A stretch of DNA of 64,000 nucleotides from Dielma sp000508965. Its GTDB lineage: Bacteria; Bacillota_I; Bacilli_A; Erysipelotrichales; Erysipelotrichaceae. The position numbers and the translations under genes were made by a program. Where the stretch lies: NCBI GenBank assembly GCA_000508965.1, contig BAHV02000010.1:1-64000 (forward strand), in the 5' to 3' direction. Below, piece by piece: positions 16,169 through 23,993 of this stretch. Position 1 is the first letter of the stretch; each line of letters opens with the position of its first letter. The notes beneath the pieces were generated by a model. The model saw only the letters and a list, made by a program, of their open reading frames with translations, ran no database searches and had not been told where the DNA came from.

Positions 16169-18226
16169 ATGAAGAAAATTGCAAGTTTATTATTAGCTGG
16201 TTTGCTGATTGTCAGCGGCTGTGCTAAAACAGATCAAGGCTCACAGCTTTATACAGCAGGAACTTATGAGGTTGTAACCCAAGGCTTCGGCGGTGATATG
16301 AAGGTTGCAGTGACGGTCAGTGCTGATAAAATTGAAAAGGTTGAGGTACTGGAACATGGGGAAACACAGGGTATCGGTACGAATGCTATTGAACAGCTGC
16401 CGGCTGTTATCGTAGAGAAGCAAAGTGCTGAAGTAGATACTGTAGCCGGCTGTACCGTATCAAGTAAGGCACTGTTATCCGCCGTGCAAGAGGCTTTAAA
16501 CCAAGCAATGGGTAAAGAAGCTTCTGCTAATGTGGCAGCAGATGGTGAATATGCCGTTGAGGTAAACGGTTTCCATGGTCCTATGCAGGTAAGCGTGGTT
16601 ATTAAGGAAGGTAAAATTACGGCAGTGAATGTCGGCGATAATGTTGAAACTGTAGGCATTGGTTCTAAAGCAATCGATGCGATGCCGCAGCGAATCATTG
16701 ATGCTCAGTCAGTGAACGTGGATGTATTAACTGGCGCTAGTATTACATCAAGAGCGATTCTGTCTGGTGTAAGTGATGCGCTGACACAGGCCGGTGCTGA
16801 TTTATCTGTATATTCTAAAGCGCCGGAAGTGGTGAAGAGTGAGGATAAGGAAATCAGTGCGGAAATCGTAATTATCGGTGCTGGCGGAGCTGGTCTTACA
16901 GCGGCAATTGAAGCATTAGAAAATGGCGCAGCTTCAGTAGCATTAATCGAAAAGATGGATATCACCGGCGGTAACACACGTCTGTCAGGCGGTGAATTTG
17001 CAGCTCCGAATAACTGGCTGCAGGCTGGTGAAGGCATTGAAGACAGTAAGGAACAGTATTTTAATGATATTTATGAAGGCGGTTATGAACGCGGCAACAA
17101 GGAACTGATTCAAGTTATTGTTGATAACGCGCTGGAAAGTGCAGAATGGCTGAAGGATGATGTAGGTGTTGTATATCGTGACAAGATGTCATGGTATGGC
17201 GGTCACAAAGTAGCCCGTACATTATGGCCGGTAGGTGATGGTCCTGTCTATGTTGATACATTAGAAGAAAAAGCTCGCTCATTGGGTGCGGAAATTTATT
17301 TCACAACTACCGCTAATGAATTGATCCAAGATGAAAATGGCCGTGTAACCGGTGTTGTCGCTACTTACAAGGATGGTGCAACGTATACATTTAAGGCGGA
17401 TAAGGGTGTTATACTGACAACCGGCGGTTTCTCTGCCAATGTAGAAATGCGTGAAGCAGTTAATACTATGTGGCCAAGTCTTGATGCCAATGTACCTAAT
17501 ACGAATTCACCGGCAATAACCGGTGACGGTATCGTTATGGCTCAGGCAATCGGTGCGGATGTTGTAGATATGGATGCAATTCAGCTGTACCCGGTAAACA
17601 ATCCGGCGACTGGCAATTACTACTATATCGATTATGCTCGTTTAAATTCAACAGCGCTGTTAGTTAACAAAGAAGGTAAACGTTTTGTAAATGAAAAGGG
17701 TACTCGTGATGTTATTTCATTAGCAACTCTGGAACAGACAGATAAGATGGTTTATGAAATTATCGATGCAGCTGTCGTTGCTGAACAGAAGCTGTATGAA
17801 GATTATCAGGCTGAAATCGATAAGTGTCTGAAAGACGGTGTATTGGCAATCGGTACTTTAGAAGAAGTATGTGAACATTTCGGTGTGCCTGTGGAAGAAG
17901 TTAAGGCTACGATCGCTCATTACAATGATATGGTTGAAGCTGGTACTGATGAAGATTTCGGACGTACAGATAACTTCAATAAGATTGGCGAAGGACCATA
18001 CTTCATGTTCTCCTCTGTTGTTTCTGTCCACCATACAATGGGCGGTGTAAAAATTGATACGGATGCCCGTGTTCTTGACAAAGACGGTAATCCAATCGAA
18101 GGACTGTATGCGGCGGGTGAAGTTACCGGCGGTATTCATGGCGGCAACCGTTTAGGTTCAGTTGCTGTTTGTGACACTGTTGTATTCGGCCGTGTCGCAG
18201 CTCAAAGCGCATTAGCTCAGAAATAA
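16169..18226 (+). CDS. Urocanate reductase-like secreted flavoprotein (two FMN domains)
   Basis: This 685-residue lipoprotein has a lipobox at VSGC (Cys18). Two tandem FMN-binding domains (about 27-115 and 125-210) precede the FAD domain (GAGGAG at 237-242). The second FMN motif, DVLTGASITS, fits the ApbE consensus with Ser191. The first, DTVAGCTVSS, does not, and may not be flavinylated. The FAD domain keeps HHTMGG, GNRLGS, the GTRD arginine and the QLYP tyrosine. It is closely similar to the 11870 paralogue, sharing SWYGGH and VARTLWPVGDGP. ATG 16169 follows AGGAGG; an in-frame TTG at 16145 lies in the -10 and is rejected. It is divergent from the two-component operon. Confidence 0.9.
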   Translation: MKKIASLLLAGLLIVSGCAKTDQGSQLYTAGTYEVVTQGFGGDMKVAVTVSADKIEKVEVLEHGETQGIGTNAIEQLPAVIVEKQSAEVDTVAGCTVSSKALLSAVQEALNQAMGKEASANVAADGEYAVEVNGFHGPMQVSVVIKEGKITAVNVGDNVETVGIGSKAIDAMPQRIIDAQSVNVDVLTGASITSRAILSGVSDALTQAGADLSVYSKAPEVVKSEDKEISAEIVIIGAGGAGLTAAIEALENGAASVALIEKMDITGGNTRLSGGEFAAPNNWLQAGEGIEDSKEQYFNDIYEGGYERGNKELIQVIVDNALESAEWLKDDVGVVYRDKMSWYGGHKVARTLWPVGDGPVYVDTLEEKARSLGAEIYFTTTANELIQDENGRVTGVVATYKDGATYTFKADKGVILTTGGFSANVEMREAVNTMWPSLDANVPNTNSPAITGDGIVMAQAIGADVVDMDAIQLYPVNNPATGNYYYIDYARLNSTALLVNKEGKRFVNEKGTRDVISLATLEQTDKMVYEIIDAAVVAEQKLYEDYQAEIDKCLKDGVLAIGTLEEVCEHFGVPVEEVKATIAHYNDMVEAGTDEDFGRTDNFNKIGEGPYFMFSSVVSVHHTMGGVKIDTDARVLDKDGNPIEGLYAAGEVTGGIHGGNRLGSVAVCDTVVFGRVAAQSALAQK

Positions 18227-18266
18227 TTAAGATTGATTACAATGCTGTTATACTAAAAAACATGAT

Positions 18267-18300
18267 GAGTTCTGCCGCAATAGGCAGGACTCTTTTTTTT
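18267..18300 (+). terminator. Terminator of the two-FMN reductase gene
   Basis: GAGTTCTGCC (18267-18276) pairs with GGCAGGACTC (18283-18292), followed by eight T. Confidence 0.93.
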
Positions 18301-18475
18301 GCTATTTATTATGATGAAGCTGAGAAGGTTTTAGTTAAAGAAATGCGACAGTCTGCTGATTAAATTTTTTCTGGATTGCGGTAGTTAATCGCTGTCTCAT
18401 TATGAAAATTAATCAGTATTGATAATATCTCTGCCATGATTGCAGAAAAAACTGGTAATTAAATTTTGTATAGGC

Positions 18476-18481
18476 TATAAT
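18476..18481 (+). promoter_or_regulatory. -10 element of the riboswitch transcript
   Basis: A perfect TATAAT lies just before the riboswitch. The -35 is weak. Between 18301 and 18475 I see nothing else. Confidence 0.5.
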
Positions 18482-18486
18482 ACAAC

Positions 18487-18604
18487 AAAAGGGAGTAGCT
18501 TGTATCTGATAAGGATAGGGTAATCATCGTCATCACGTTGGCAGAACCAACCGGTGTTACACATTGAAGCAAGACTTTTACCGAAGGGTGTAGAAGTCTT
18601 TTTC
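18487..18604 (+). promoter_or_regulatory. yybP-ykoY (manganese) riboswitch
   Basis: The 5' signature AAAAGGGAGTAGC (18488-18500) and the 3' signature GCAAGACTTTTACC (18569-18582) are the two conserved internal loops of the Mn2+ aptamer, separated by pairing segments. AAGACTT (18571-18577) also pairs with AAGTCTT (18594-18600) ahead of TTTTT, a terminator that competes with the aptamer. This is the known layout for transcriptional ON control by manganese. It sits 27 bases before the exchanger gene. Confidence 0.85.
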
Positions 18605-18630
18605 TATGCCGTAATGACAGGAGGAACACT

Positions 18631-19575
18631 ATGATTTCGGTTTTGTATTTAGTTCTTGGTTTTGTTTTATTAGTGAAAGGTGCTGATTTTTTTGTTGATG
18701 GCAGCAGTGCGATTGCAAAAAGGCTGGGGATTCCAAGCTTGATTATCGGTCTTACAATTGTAGCCTTTGGTACTAGCGCACCGGAGGCAGCAGTCAGTAT
18801 TACAGCTAGTTTGACGGGACAGAATGAGATTGCGGTAGGCAATGTGATCGGCTCTAATATTTTTAATTTATTGTTTATAGTTGGCTTATGTGCAATGATT
18901 CGTCCTTTGTCTGTGCATAAGTCAATCTTGAACCGTGATTTTCCATTGTCGATACTCGGTGCCGGGGTGTTGGTAATCTGCGGCTTAGATGTATTTTTTA
19001 ATGAAGGCAGTGTGAATGTTGTCTCACGTGTTGAGGGGCTTTTACTTTTATGTTTCTTTATTATATTTATTTATGCGACTAGCATGGCCGCACTGAGTGA
19101 TAAGCAGACAGCTGAAACGGGCACCGATGTTTTGTCATGGCCCAAGAGCTTTCTTTACCTTGGCAGCGGCCTGATCGGTGTTGTAGTCGGCGGTCAGCTC
19201 GTTGTGAGCGGTGCCAGTGATCTGGCGTTAATGCTTGGATTAGGAAAGGATCTGATTGCCTTGACTATTGTGGCGATCGGTACATCGCTACCGGAACTGG
19301 TTACCTCATTTGTAGCGACACGCAAAGGGGAAAGTGATATTGCGATGGGGAATGTCATCGGTTCTAATGTATTCAATATATTCTTTATCTTGGGGATGTC
19401 CGCAACTTTGGCACCGCTGACGATTACCAATAATACATTCATTGATCTTGGCGTACTGATCGTTGGCAGTGTTGTTGCCTTTATCTTTTCAAAAAAAGGA
19501 ACAATTAATAAAAATTCAGGAATTATGATGTTGTTAATGTATGCCGCATATACGGCATATCTGATAATGCGATAG
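18631..19575 (+). CDS. CaxA/YrbG-family calcium/sodium exchanger
   Basis: This 314-residue inner-membrane antiporter has about ten helices. It is an inverted repeat of two alpha motifs: GTSAPEAAVSITA with GNVIGSNIFNLLF in the first half and GTSLPELVTSF with GNVIGSNVFNIFF in the second. The family exports Ca2+ against Na+ or H+. The yybP-ykoY riboswitch upstream argues that Mn2+ export is the physiological role here; that is inference. AGGAGG precedes the ATG by the usual distance. Confidence 0.93.
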   Translation: MISVLYLVLGFVLLVKGADFFVDGSSAIAKRLGIPSLIIGLTIVAFGTSAPEAAVSITASLTGQNEIAVGNVIGSNIFNLLFIVGLCAMIRPLSVHKSILNRDFPLSILGAGVLVICGLDVFFNEGSVNVVSRVEGLLLLCFFIIFIYATSMAALSDKQTAETGTDVLSWPKSFLYLGSGLIGVVVGGQLVVSGASDLALMLGLGKDLIALTIVAIGTSLPELVTSFVATRKGESDIAMGNVIGSNVFNIFFILGMSATLAPLTITNNTFIDLGVLIVGSVVAFIFSKKGTINKNSGIMMLLMYAAYTAYLIMR

Positions 19576-19593
19576 ATAATTGATGGGTATAAG

Positions 19594-19621
19594 AGCTGTG
19601 ACGGTTTATGTTACAGCTTTT
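19594..19621 (+). terminator. Terminator of the exchanger gene
   Basis: AGCTGTGAC (19594-19602) pairs with GTTACAGCT (19610-19618), one G-U pair, followed by TTTATT. Confidence 0.85.
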
Positions 19622-19792
19622 ATTGGTTAAAATACAAATCAGAAGTAATGGTGACGGTGCAGCTTCACTGTATCTGTGCTAGCTTTATTAATTATATAGA
19701 TCAGTATTTTCATGGTTTTAATTCATAAGCAAATTATTATGATGGAAAAGGTTGCATTCACCGATATAAGTAATATATAATAGTACAGTCAA

Positions 19793-19860
19793 GACAGGGG
19801 TGCTGAAAAGCTGAGAGAGTCCCTTTGACCTGATCTAGTTAGTACTAGCGTAGGGAGTCA
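19793..19860 (+). promoter_or_regulatory. TPP riboswitch aptamer (THI box)
   Basis: The conserved GGGGTGCT, GCTGAGA, CCCTTTGACCTGATCTAG and GTACTAGCGTAGGGA segments follow in order, which is diagnostic. It controls the thiamine transporter gene directly downstream. Confidence 0.96.
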
Positions 19861-19879
19861 ATTTCTTTTTGATGTTCTT

Positions 19880-19903
19880 ACGCCTCATGGAGGTGTTTTT
19901 TTA
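19880..19903 (+). terminator. TPP expression platform: hairpin over the ribosome binding site
   Basis: ACGCCTC (19880-19886) pairs with GAGGTGT (19890-19896) across a three-base loop, followed by a run of T directly before the ATG at 19903. The 3' arm contains most of the GGAGG ribosome binding site, so the same hairpin could block both transcription and translation. Confidence 0.7.
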
Positions 19904-20490
19904 TGGACAAAACTAGAAGTAATGTTTTAACAATGGTTTATGCAGCTATGTATATAGCGCTTGCCGTGGCACTGAATGCATTTAATACAGCAATGCCAAT
20001 CATTCAGATGCCTAATGGCGGTTCTTTAGAACTTTTGGTAATCGCACTGTTTATCGCATCTTATCATCTGGGCTGGCGATGGGGAGCAGCAATATCAGCG
20101 CTCTCATGGGTTATCGGTGTTCTGTTTGGTTTAAACAATTATATGGTGTCAGTGCCGCAGGTGCTGCTTGATTATGTAGTGCCTTTTGTGGCAATCGGTC
20201 TGGCATCCATCGTGCCGGCTATTCACATCGGAAATACAAAACTCTCAAATCTTTATACCGGTGTCTGCTTCGGCATGTTTTTAAAATATATTTCGCAAGT
20301 AATATCCGGGGTTTATTTCTGGTTCCCAGAAGGGAGTGCAGCAGGCTCATGGGCTGCTTGGGCGTATTCGGCGCCTTACAATTTCTGGTACAACCTGGTA
20401 ACTTTCATTGCTGCGATTATCTTAGTGCCGATTTTGGTTAAACGACTCAATAAGCTAAGCAGTATAACGATGAGCGGTGTAAAAGAATGA
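19903..20490 (+). CDS. thiT: Thiamine transporter, ECF S component
   Basis: This 195-residue membrane protein has about six helices. It has the S-component pattern of ThiT, with NGGSLELLVIALFIASYHLG and a C-terminal aromatic stretch AYSAPYNFWYNLV in the thiamine-binding region. It captures thiamine and needs the shared energising module EcfA1/A2/T, which is encoded at 45789-48240. TPP represses it through the leader described above. It is monocistronic. Confidence 0.95.
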   Translation: MDKTRSNVLTMVYAAMYIALAVALNAFNTAMPIIQMPNGGSLELLVIALFIASYHLGWRWGAAISALSWVIGVLFGLNNYMVSVPQVLLDYVVPFVAIGLASIVPAIHIGNTKLSNLYTGVCFGMFLKYISQVISGVYFWFPEGSAAGSWAAWAYSAPYNFWYNLVTFIAAIILVPILVKRLNKLSSITMSGVKE

Positions 20491-20498
20491 CTAAGCAT

Positions 20499-20525
20499 AA
20501 GAACTTCTTCGGGAGTTCTTTTTTT
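20499..20525 (+). terminator. Terminator of thiT
   Basis: AAGAACT (20499-20505) pairs with AGTTCTT (20514-20520), followed by a T run. Confidence 0.9.
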
Positions 20526-20701
20526 GTGTATTACTAATCAAAGAATTCAATAAAATTTAGAAAAACGGGTAAAATCAGAATGAAAAACACCAATCGATAA
20601 GTGATTTGTGAATGTAACCGCTACCATTTTGGGGCGTGTAGCAAAAAATAGGTAGAATTGAAAAAAAGCCGAATTTTATGGGATATTTTTAAAAAAAAGA
20701 C

Positions 20702-20731
20702 TTGCAATACGGTGTTATTCTTTGCTATAAT
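20702..20731 (+). promoter_or_regulatory. Promoter of the S10-spc-alpha supercluster
   Basis: TTGCAA (20702-20707) and TATAAT (20726-20731) have 18-base spacing, with TGC before the -10 making it extended. I saw no other comparable promoter or any terminator from here to 35111. Confidence 0.85.
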
Positions 20732-20737
20732 ACCTCT

Positions 20738-20857
20738 GTTACCGCGTGGACATGCGAGGTTGCCGACACACTGAGAGACGTTGTCATGACTTAGTGAGCC
20801 GGGGGAATTCGCACCGAGCGGGTCTATCACAGATATAGACGAAAGGAGATTTATTTC
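20738..20857 (+). promoter_or_regulatory. Structured leader of the S10 operon
   Basis: The roughly 120-base leader is GC-rich compared with its surroundings and contains several possible stems, including GTCTAT (20822-20827) with ATAGAC (20835-20840) just before the ribosome binding site. In other bacteria an S10-operon leader binds an r-protein (L4 in E. coli). Whether this is such a site is unknown. Confidence 0.45.
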
Positions 20858-21169
20858 ATGGCAAAAAACAGCGTAAGAATTCGCTTAAAAGCTTACGAAC
20901 ACAGAATCTTAGATGCTAGCGCAGAAAAGATCGTTCAAGCTGCCCAGGCACACGGTGCCAAAAAGATCGTTGGACCAGTACCTCTTCCAACTGAAAAGCA
21001 AGTAGTAACTATCTTGCGTGCGGTACACAAATACAAAGATTCTCGTGAACAATTCGAAATTAGAACTCACAAACGTTTAATTGAGATTGTCGGACCTACA
21101 GCAGAAACAATCGATTCACTGAGTCGTCTTGAACTGCCGAGCGGTGTTGACATCGAGATTAAACTGTAA
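20858..21169 (+). CDS. rpsJ: 30S ribosomal protein S10
   Basis: The protein has 103 residues, slightly more than the family norm, and takes part in the 30S head and in NusB-dependent antitermination. Family motifs are RIRLKAYEHRILDASAEKIV, GPVPLPTEKQVVTILR and THKRLIEIVGPT. It is the first gene of the supercluster, and its stop codon lies next to the rplC ribosome binding site. Confidence 0.98.
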   Translation: MAKNSVRIRLKAYEHRILDASAEKIVQAAQAHGAKKIVGPVPLPTEKQVVTILRAVHKYKDSREQFEIRTHKRLIEIVGPTAETIDSLSRLELPSGVDIEIKL

Positions 21170-21186
21170 TGATGGAGGTGAACATC

Positions 21187-21870
21187 ATGAAAGGAATTTT
21201 AGGACGTAAAGTCGGGATGACACAAGTCTTCACTGAAGATGGTGTATTAATCCCTGTAACTGTAGTAGAAGCTACACCAAATATTGTTTTACAAAAGAAA
21301 ACAGTTGAAAATGATGGCTATGTTGCTGTTCAGCTTGGCTTGGAAGACATCAAAGAAAGACGCGCTACTAAAGCTGCTCTCGGACATGTTGCGAAAGTGA
21401 ACACAGCACCTAAGCGTTTCATCAGAGAAATTCGCTCAGAAGAAATGATGAGCTATGAATTAGGCAGTGAAGTTAAAGTTGACTTATTTGCCGCTGGCGA
21501 AGTAGTTGATGTTATCGGAACTAGCAAGGGTCACGGATTTACTGGTGCGGTAAAACGACACAATCAGAAAATCGGACCTAAGAGTCACGGTTCTGGCCAT
21601 CACAGAGGCATGGGTTCAGCTGCAACTACTGGTCTTGGTACTAACAAGATCGACCCTGGTTTCACAATGCCTGGTCATTATGGAACAGATCGTACAACTA
21701 ACCAAAATCTTGAGATCATCAAGGTTGATGCTGAAAAGAATTACATCCTGATCAAGGGTAACGTTCCTGGTCCTAAGAAGGGTCTGGTTATTATCCAATC
21801 TGCAAAATGCAGCAAGGGTGATAAAACAGCTAAGGTGTTAGTTGACTACACTAAAACTGAGGAGGAATAA
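21187..21870 (+). CDS. rplC: 50S ribosomal protein L3
   Basis: The protein has 227 residues and lies near the peptidyl-transferase centre. Markers are MKGILGRKVGMTQVFTEDG and GSGHHRGMGSAATTGLGTNK. The ATG at 21187 follows GGAGGTG (21174-21180); an earlier in-frame ATG overlapping the rpsJ stop has no ribosome binding site. Confidence 0.98.
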   Translation: MKGILGRKVGMTQVFTEDGVLIPVTVVEATPNIVLQKKTVENDGYVAVQLGLEDIKERRATKAALGHVAKVNTAPKRFIREIRSEEMMSYELGSEVKVDLFAAGEVVDVIGTSKGHGFTGAVKRHNQKIGPKSHGSGHHRGMGSAATTGLGTNKIDPGFTMPGHYGTDRTTNQNLEIIKVDAEKNYILIKGNVPGPKKGLVIIQSAKCSKGDKTAKVLVDYTKTEEE

Positions 21871-21873
21871 AAA

Positions 21874-22503
21874 ATGCCTAATATCGTTGTATTAAATCAG
21901 GAAGGTAAAGAACTTCGCGAAATTAACCTTAATCCTGAAGTGTTTGGCATTGAGCCAAATCAGCAAGTAATCTTTGATGCCATTGTTATGCAGCGTGCAT
22001 CAATGAGACAAGGTACTCACGACGTTAAAAACCGCAGAGAAGTTCGCGGCGGCGGTCGTAAGCCTTACAGACAAAAAGGAACCGGTAATGCTCGTCAGGG
22101 TTCTACAAGAGCTCCGCAGTTCCGCAAGGGTGGTATCGTATTCGGTCCTACACCTCGCAGCTATGCTTATAAATTAAATAAAAAAGTTCGTCGTCTTGCT
22201 CTTAAATCAGTATTATCTGAAAAAGTGGCAAGCAATGATATGATCGTTGTTGATGAATTGAAATTTGCTGCTCCTAAGACAAAAGACTTCATCAAGACAA
22301 TCGATGCAATCGGCGCAGCTAAGAAAACATTGTTTGTTGTTTCAAGTGAAGAAGATTTCGAAAATGCTTATCTGTCAGTTCGCAACATCCCTACAATGAT
22401 GATGCTGACATCTGATGGTATCAATGTTTATGACATTGTAAATGCTAACAAGATCGTGTTCACTGAAGCAGCAGTGAAATGCGTTGAGGAGGTATTAGGA
22501 TAA
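21874..22503 (+). CDS. rplD: 50S ribosomal protein L4
   Basis: The protein has 209 residues and lines the exit tunnel. The extended loop reads RGGGRKPYRQKGTGNARQGS. In E. coli L4 also represses the S10 operon; the same role here is untested. Its stop overlaps the rplW start (TAATG). Confidence 0.98.
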   Translation: MPNIVVLNQEGKELREINLNPEVFGIEPNQQVIFDAIVMQRASMRQGTHDVKNRREVRGGGRKPYRQKGTGNARQGSTRAPQFRKGGIVFGPTPRSYAYKLNKKVRRLALKSVLSEKVASNDMIVVDELKFAAPKTKDFIKTIDAIGAAKKTLFVVSSEEDFENAYLSVRNIPTMMMLTSDGINVYDIVNANKIVFTEAAVKCVEEVLG

Positions 22504-22790
22504 TGAATAACTACAGAGATATTATTATCCGTCCAATCATCACTGAGAAATCAATGAAATTGATGGAAGAAGATAACAAGGTTACATTCGAAGTGGCTAA
22601 GGGCGTAAACAGAACTCAGGTTCGTCAGGCTGTTGAAAAGATCTTCGGTGTTAACGTTGAAAAAGTTAACATGGTTAACACAAAGCCAAAAGCTAAACGT
22701 GTTGGTAAATACACTGGCACTACAAGTCCTGTACATAAGGCAATCGTTAAAATTGCTGCTGGACAAGACATCAACTTATTCGGCGAATAG
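22503..22790 (+). CDS. rplW: 50S ribosomal protein L23
   Basis: The protein has 95 residues and sits at the tunnel exit, where trigger factor and SRP dock. Markers are IIIRPIITEKSMKLMEE and VNMVNTKPKAKRVGKYTG. It starts on the rplD stop and is followed by a 59-base gap with a hairpin before rplB. Confidence 0.97.
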   Translation: MNNYRDIIIRPIITEKSMKLMEEDNKVTFEVAKGVNRTQVRQAVEKIFGVNVEKVNMVNTKPKAKRVGKYTGTTSPVHKAIVKIAAGQDINLFGE

Positions 22791-22797
22791 TCGAAAC

Positions 22798-22821
22798 AGG
22801 GAAGAGTCACGCTATTTCCCT
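22798..22821 (+). other. Intercistronic hairpin between rplW and rplB
   Basis: AGGGAA (22798-22803) pairs with TTCCCT (22816-22821), followed by only three T. It may be a processing site or a weak attenuator; the gap is unusually long for this cluster. Confidence 0.35.
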
Positions 22822-22849
22822 TTAAAATGCGTAAGGAGGAAATTAATCC

Positions 22850-23683
22850 ATGGCGATTAAGAAATATAAGCCAACGACCCCGGGTCGTCGTAATATGTCA
22901 ACACTGACATTTGACGAAATTACAACGAACAGTCCTGAACGCTCACTGCTTGCTCCTTTAGGAAGCAAAGGTGGCCGTAACAATAACGGACGTATCACTA
23001 CTCGTCACCAAGGTGGAGGCCATAAGCGCCAATACCGTATTATCGATTTCAAGAGAAACAAAGATGGTATCCCTGCTAAGGTTGCTACTATCGAATACGA
23101 TCCAAACAGATCAGCAAACATCGCATTGTTAAACTATGCGGATGGTGAAAAACGCTACATCCTAGCTCCTAAGGGGTTAACGGTTGGCACAACACTGCTT
23201 TCTGGTGAAAATGCTGACATCAAGGTTGGTAACTGCTTGGAAATGCGTCACATGCCTGAAGGTACATTCATTCACAACGTTGAATTGAAACCTGGCAAGG
23301 GCGGTCAGCTGGCTCGTTCAGCTGGTGTTTCAGCTCAGATTCTTGGTATCGAAGATAAATATGTAACAGTACGTCTTGCCTCTGGCGAAGTACGTAAAAT
23401 CTTAGCTAACTGCCGTGCTACTATCGGACAAGTTGGTAACGAAGACCACAGCCTGGTAAATCTGGGTAAAGCAGGTCGCTCACGCTGGTTAGGTATCAGA
23501 CCTACGGTTCGCGGTTCAGTTATGAACCCTAACGATCACCCTCACGGTGGTGGTGAAGGCCGTACACCAGTTGGACGTAAGTCACCAATGACGCCATGGG
23601 GTAAAAAAGCTATGGGTGTTAAAACTCGTAAGAACAAAAAAGCTTCGACTAAACTGATCGTTCGTCGTCGCAATGGCAAGTAA
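22850..23683 (+). CDS. rplB: 50S ribosomal protein L2
   Basis: The protein has 277 residues and is needed for subunit association and peptidyl transfer. The conserved histidine loop MNPNDHPHGGGEGRTP and the basic C-terminus KTRKNKKASTKLIVRRR are intact. AAGGAGG precedes the ATG. Confidence 0.98.
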   Translation: MAIKKYKPTTPGRRNMSTLTFDEITTNSPERSLLAPLGSKGGRNNNGRITTRHQGGGHKRQYRIIDFKRNKDGIPAKVATIEYDPNRSANIALLNYADGEKRYILAPKGLTVGTTLLSGENADIKVGNCLEMRHMPEGTFIHNVELKPGKGGQLARSAGVSAQILGIEDKYVTVRLASGEVRKILANCRATIGQVGNEDHSLVNLGKAGRSRWLGIRPTVRGSVMNPNDHPHGGGEGRTPVGRKSPMTPWGKKAMGVKTRKNKKASTKLIVRRRNGK

Positions 23684-23704
23684 GCGAAAGGAGGAAATTA
23701 AAAA

Positions 23705-23983
23705 ATGAGTCGTAGTTTGAAAAAAGGACCTTTCTGTGATGAACACTTAATGAAGAAAGTGGAAAAACTGAATGAGTCTGGTAAAAAAGAAGTAATTAAA
23801 ACTTGGTCACGTCGTTCTACAATCTTCCCTCAATTCGTTGAACACACATTTGCCGTTTACAATGGTAAAGAACATCTTCCAGTTTATGTTACAGAAGATA
23901 TGGTTGGTCACAAATTAGGTGAATTCGTGCCAACTCGCAAATACTCAGGCCATGGAGCCGATGATAAGAAAGCTAAGAGATAG
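23705..23983 (+). CDS. rpsS: 30S ribosomal protein S19
   Basis: The protein has 92 residues and belongs to the 30S head with S13. Markers are MSRSLKKGPFCDEHLM and GHKLGEFVPTRKYSGH. Confidence 0.98.
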   Translation: MSRSLKKGPFCDEHLMKKVEKLNESGKKEVIKTWSRRSTIFPQFVEHTFAVYNGKEHLPVYVTEDMVGHKLGEFVPTRKYSGHGADDKKAKR

Positions 23984-23993
23984 GAGGAAGTAA

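Noticed and set aside
16264..17037. Minus-strand open frames within the two-FMN reductase gene
   Set aside because: Composition reflects the antisense of an Ala/Gly/Val-rich coding sequence; no start signals.
20621..20830. Minus-strand open frame over the S10 promoter and leader
   Set aside because: It covers a strong plus-strand promoter and leader, and has no ribosome binding site or family match.
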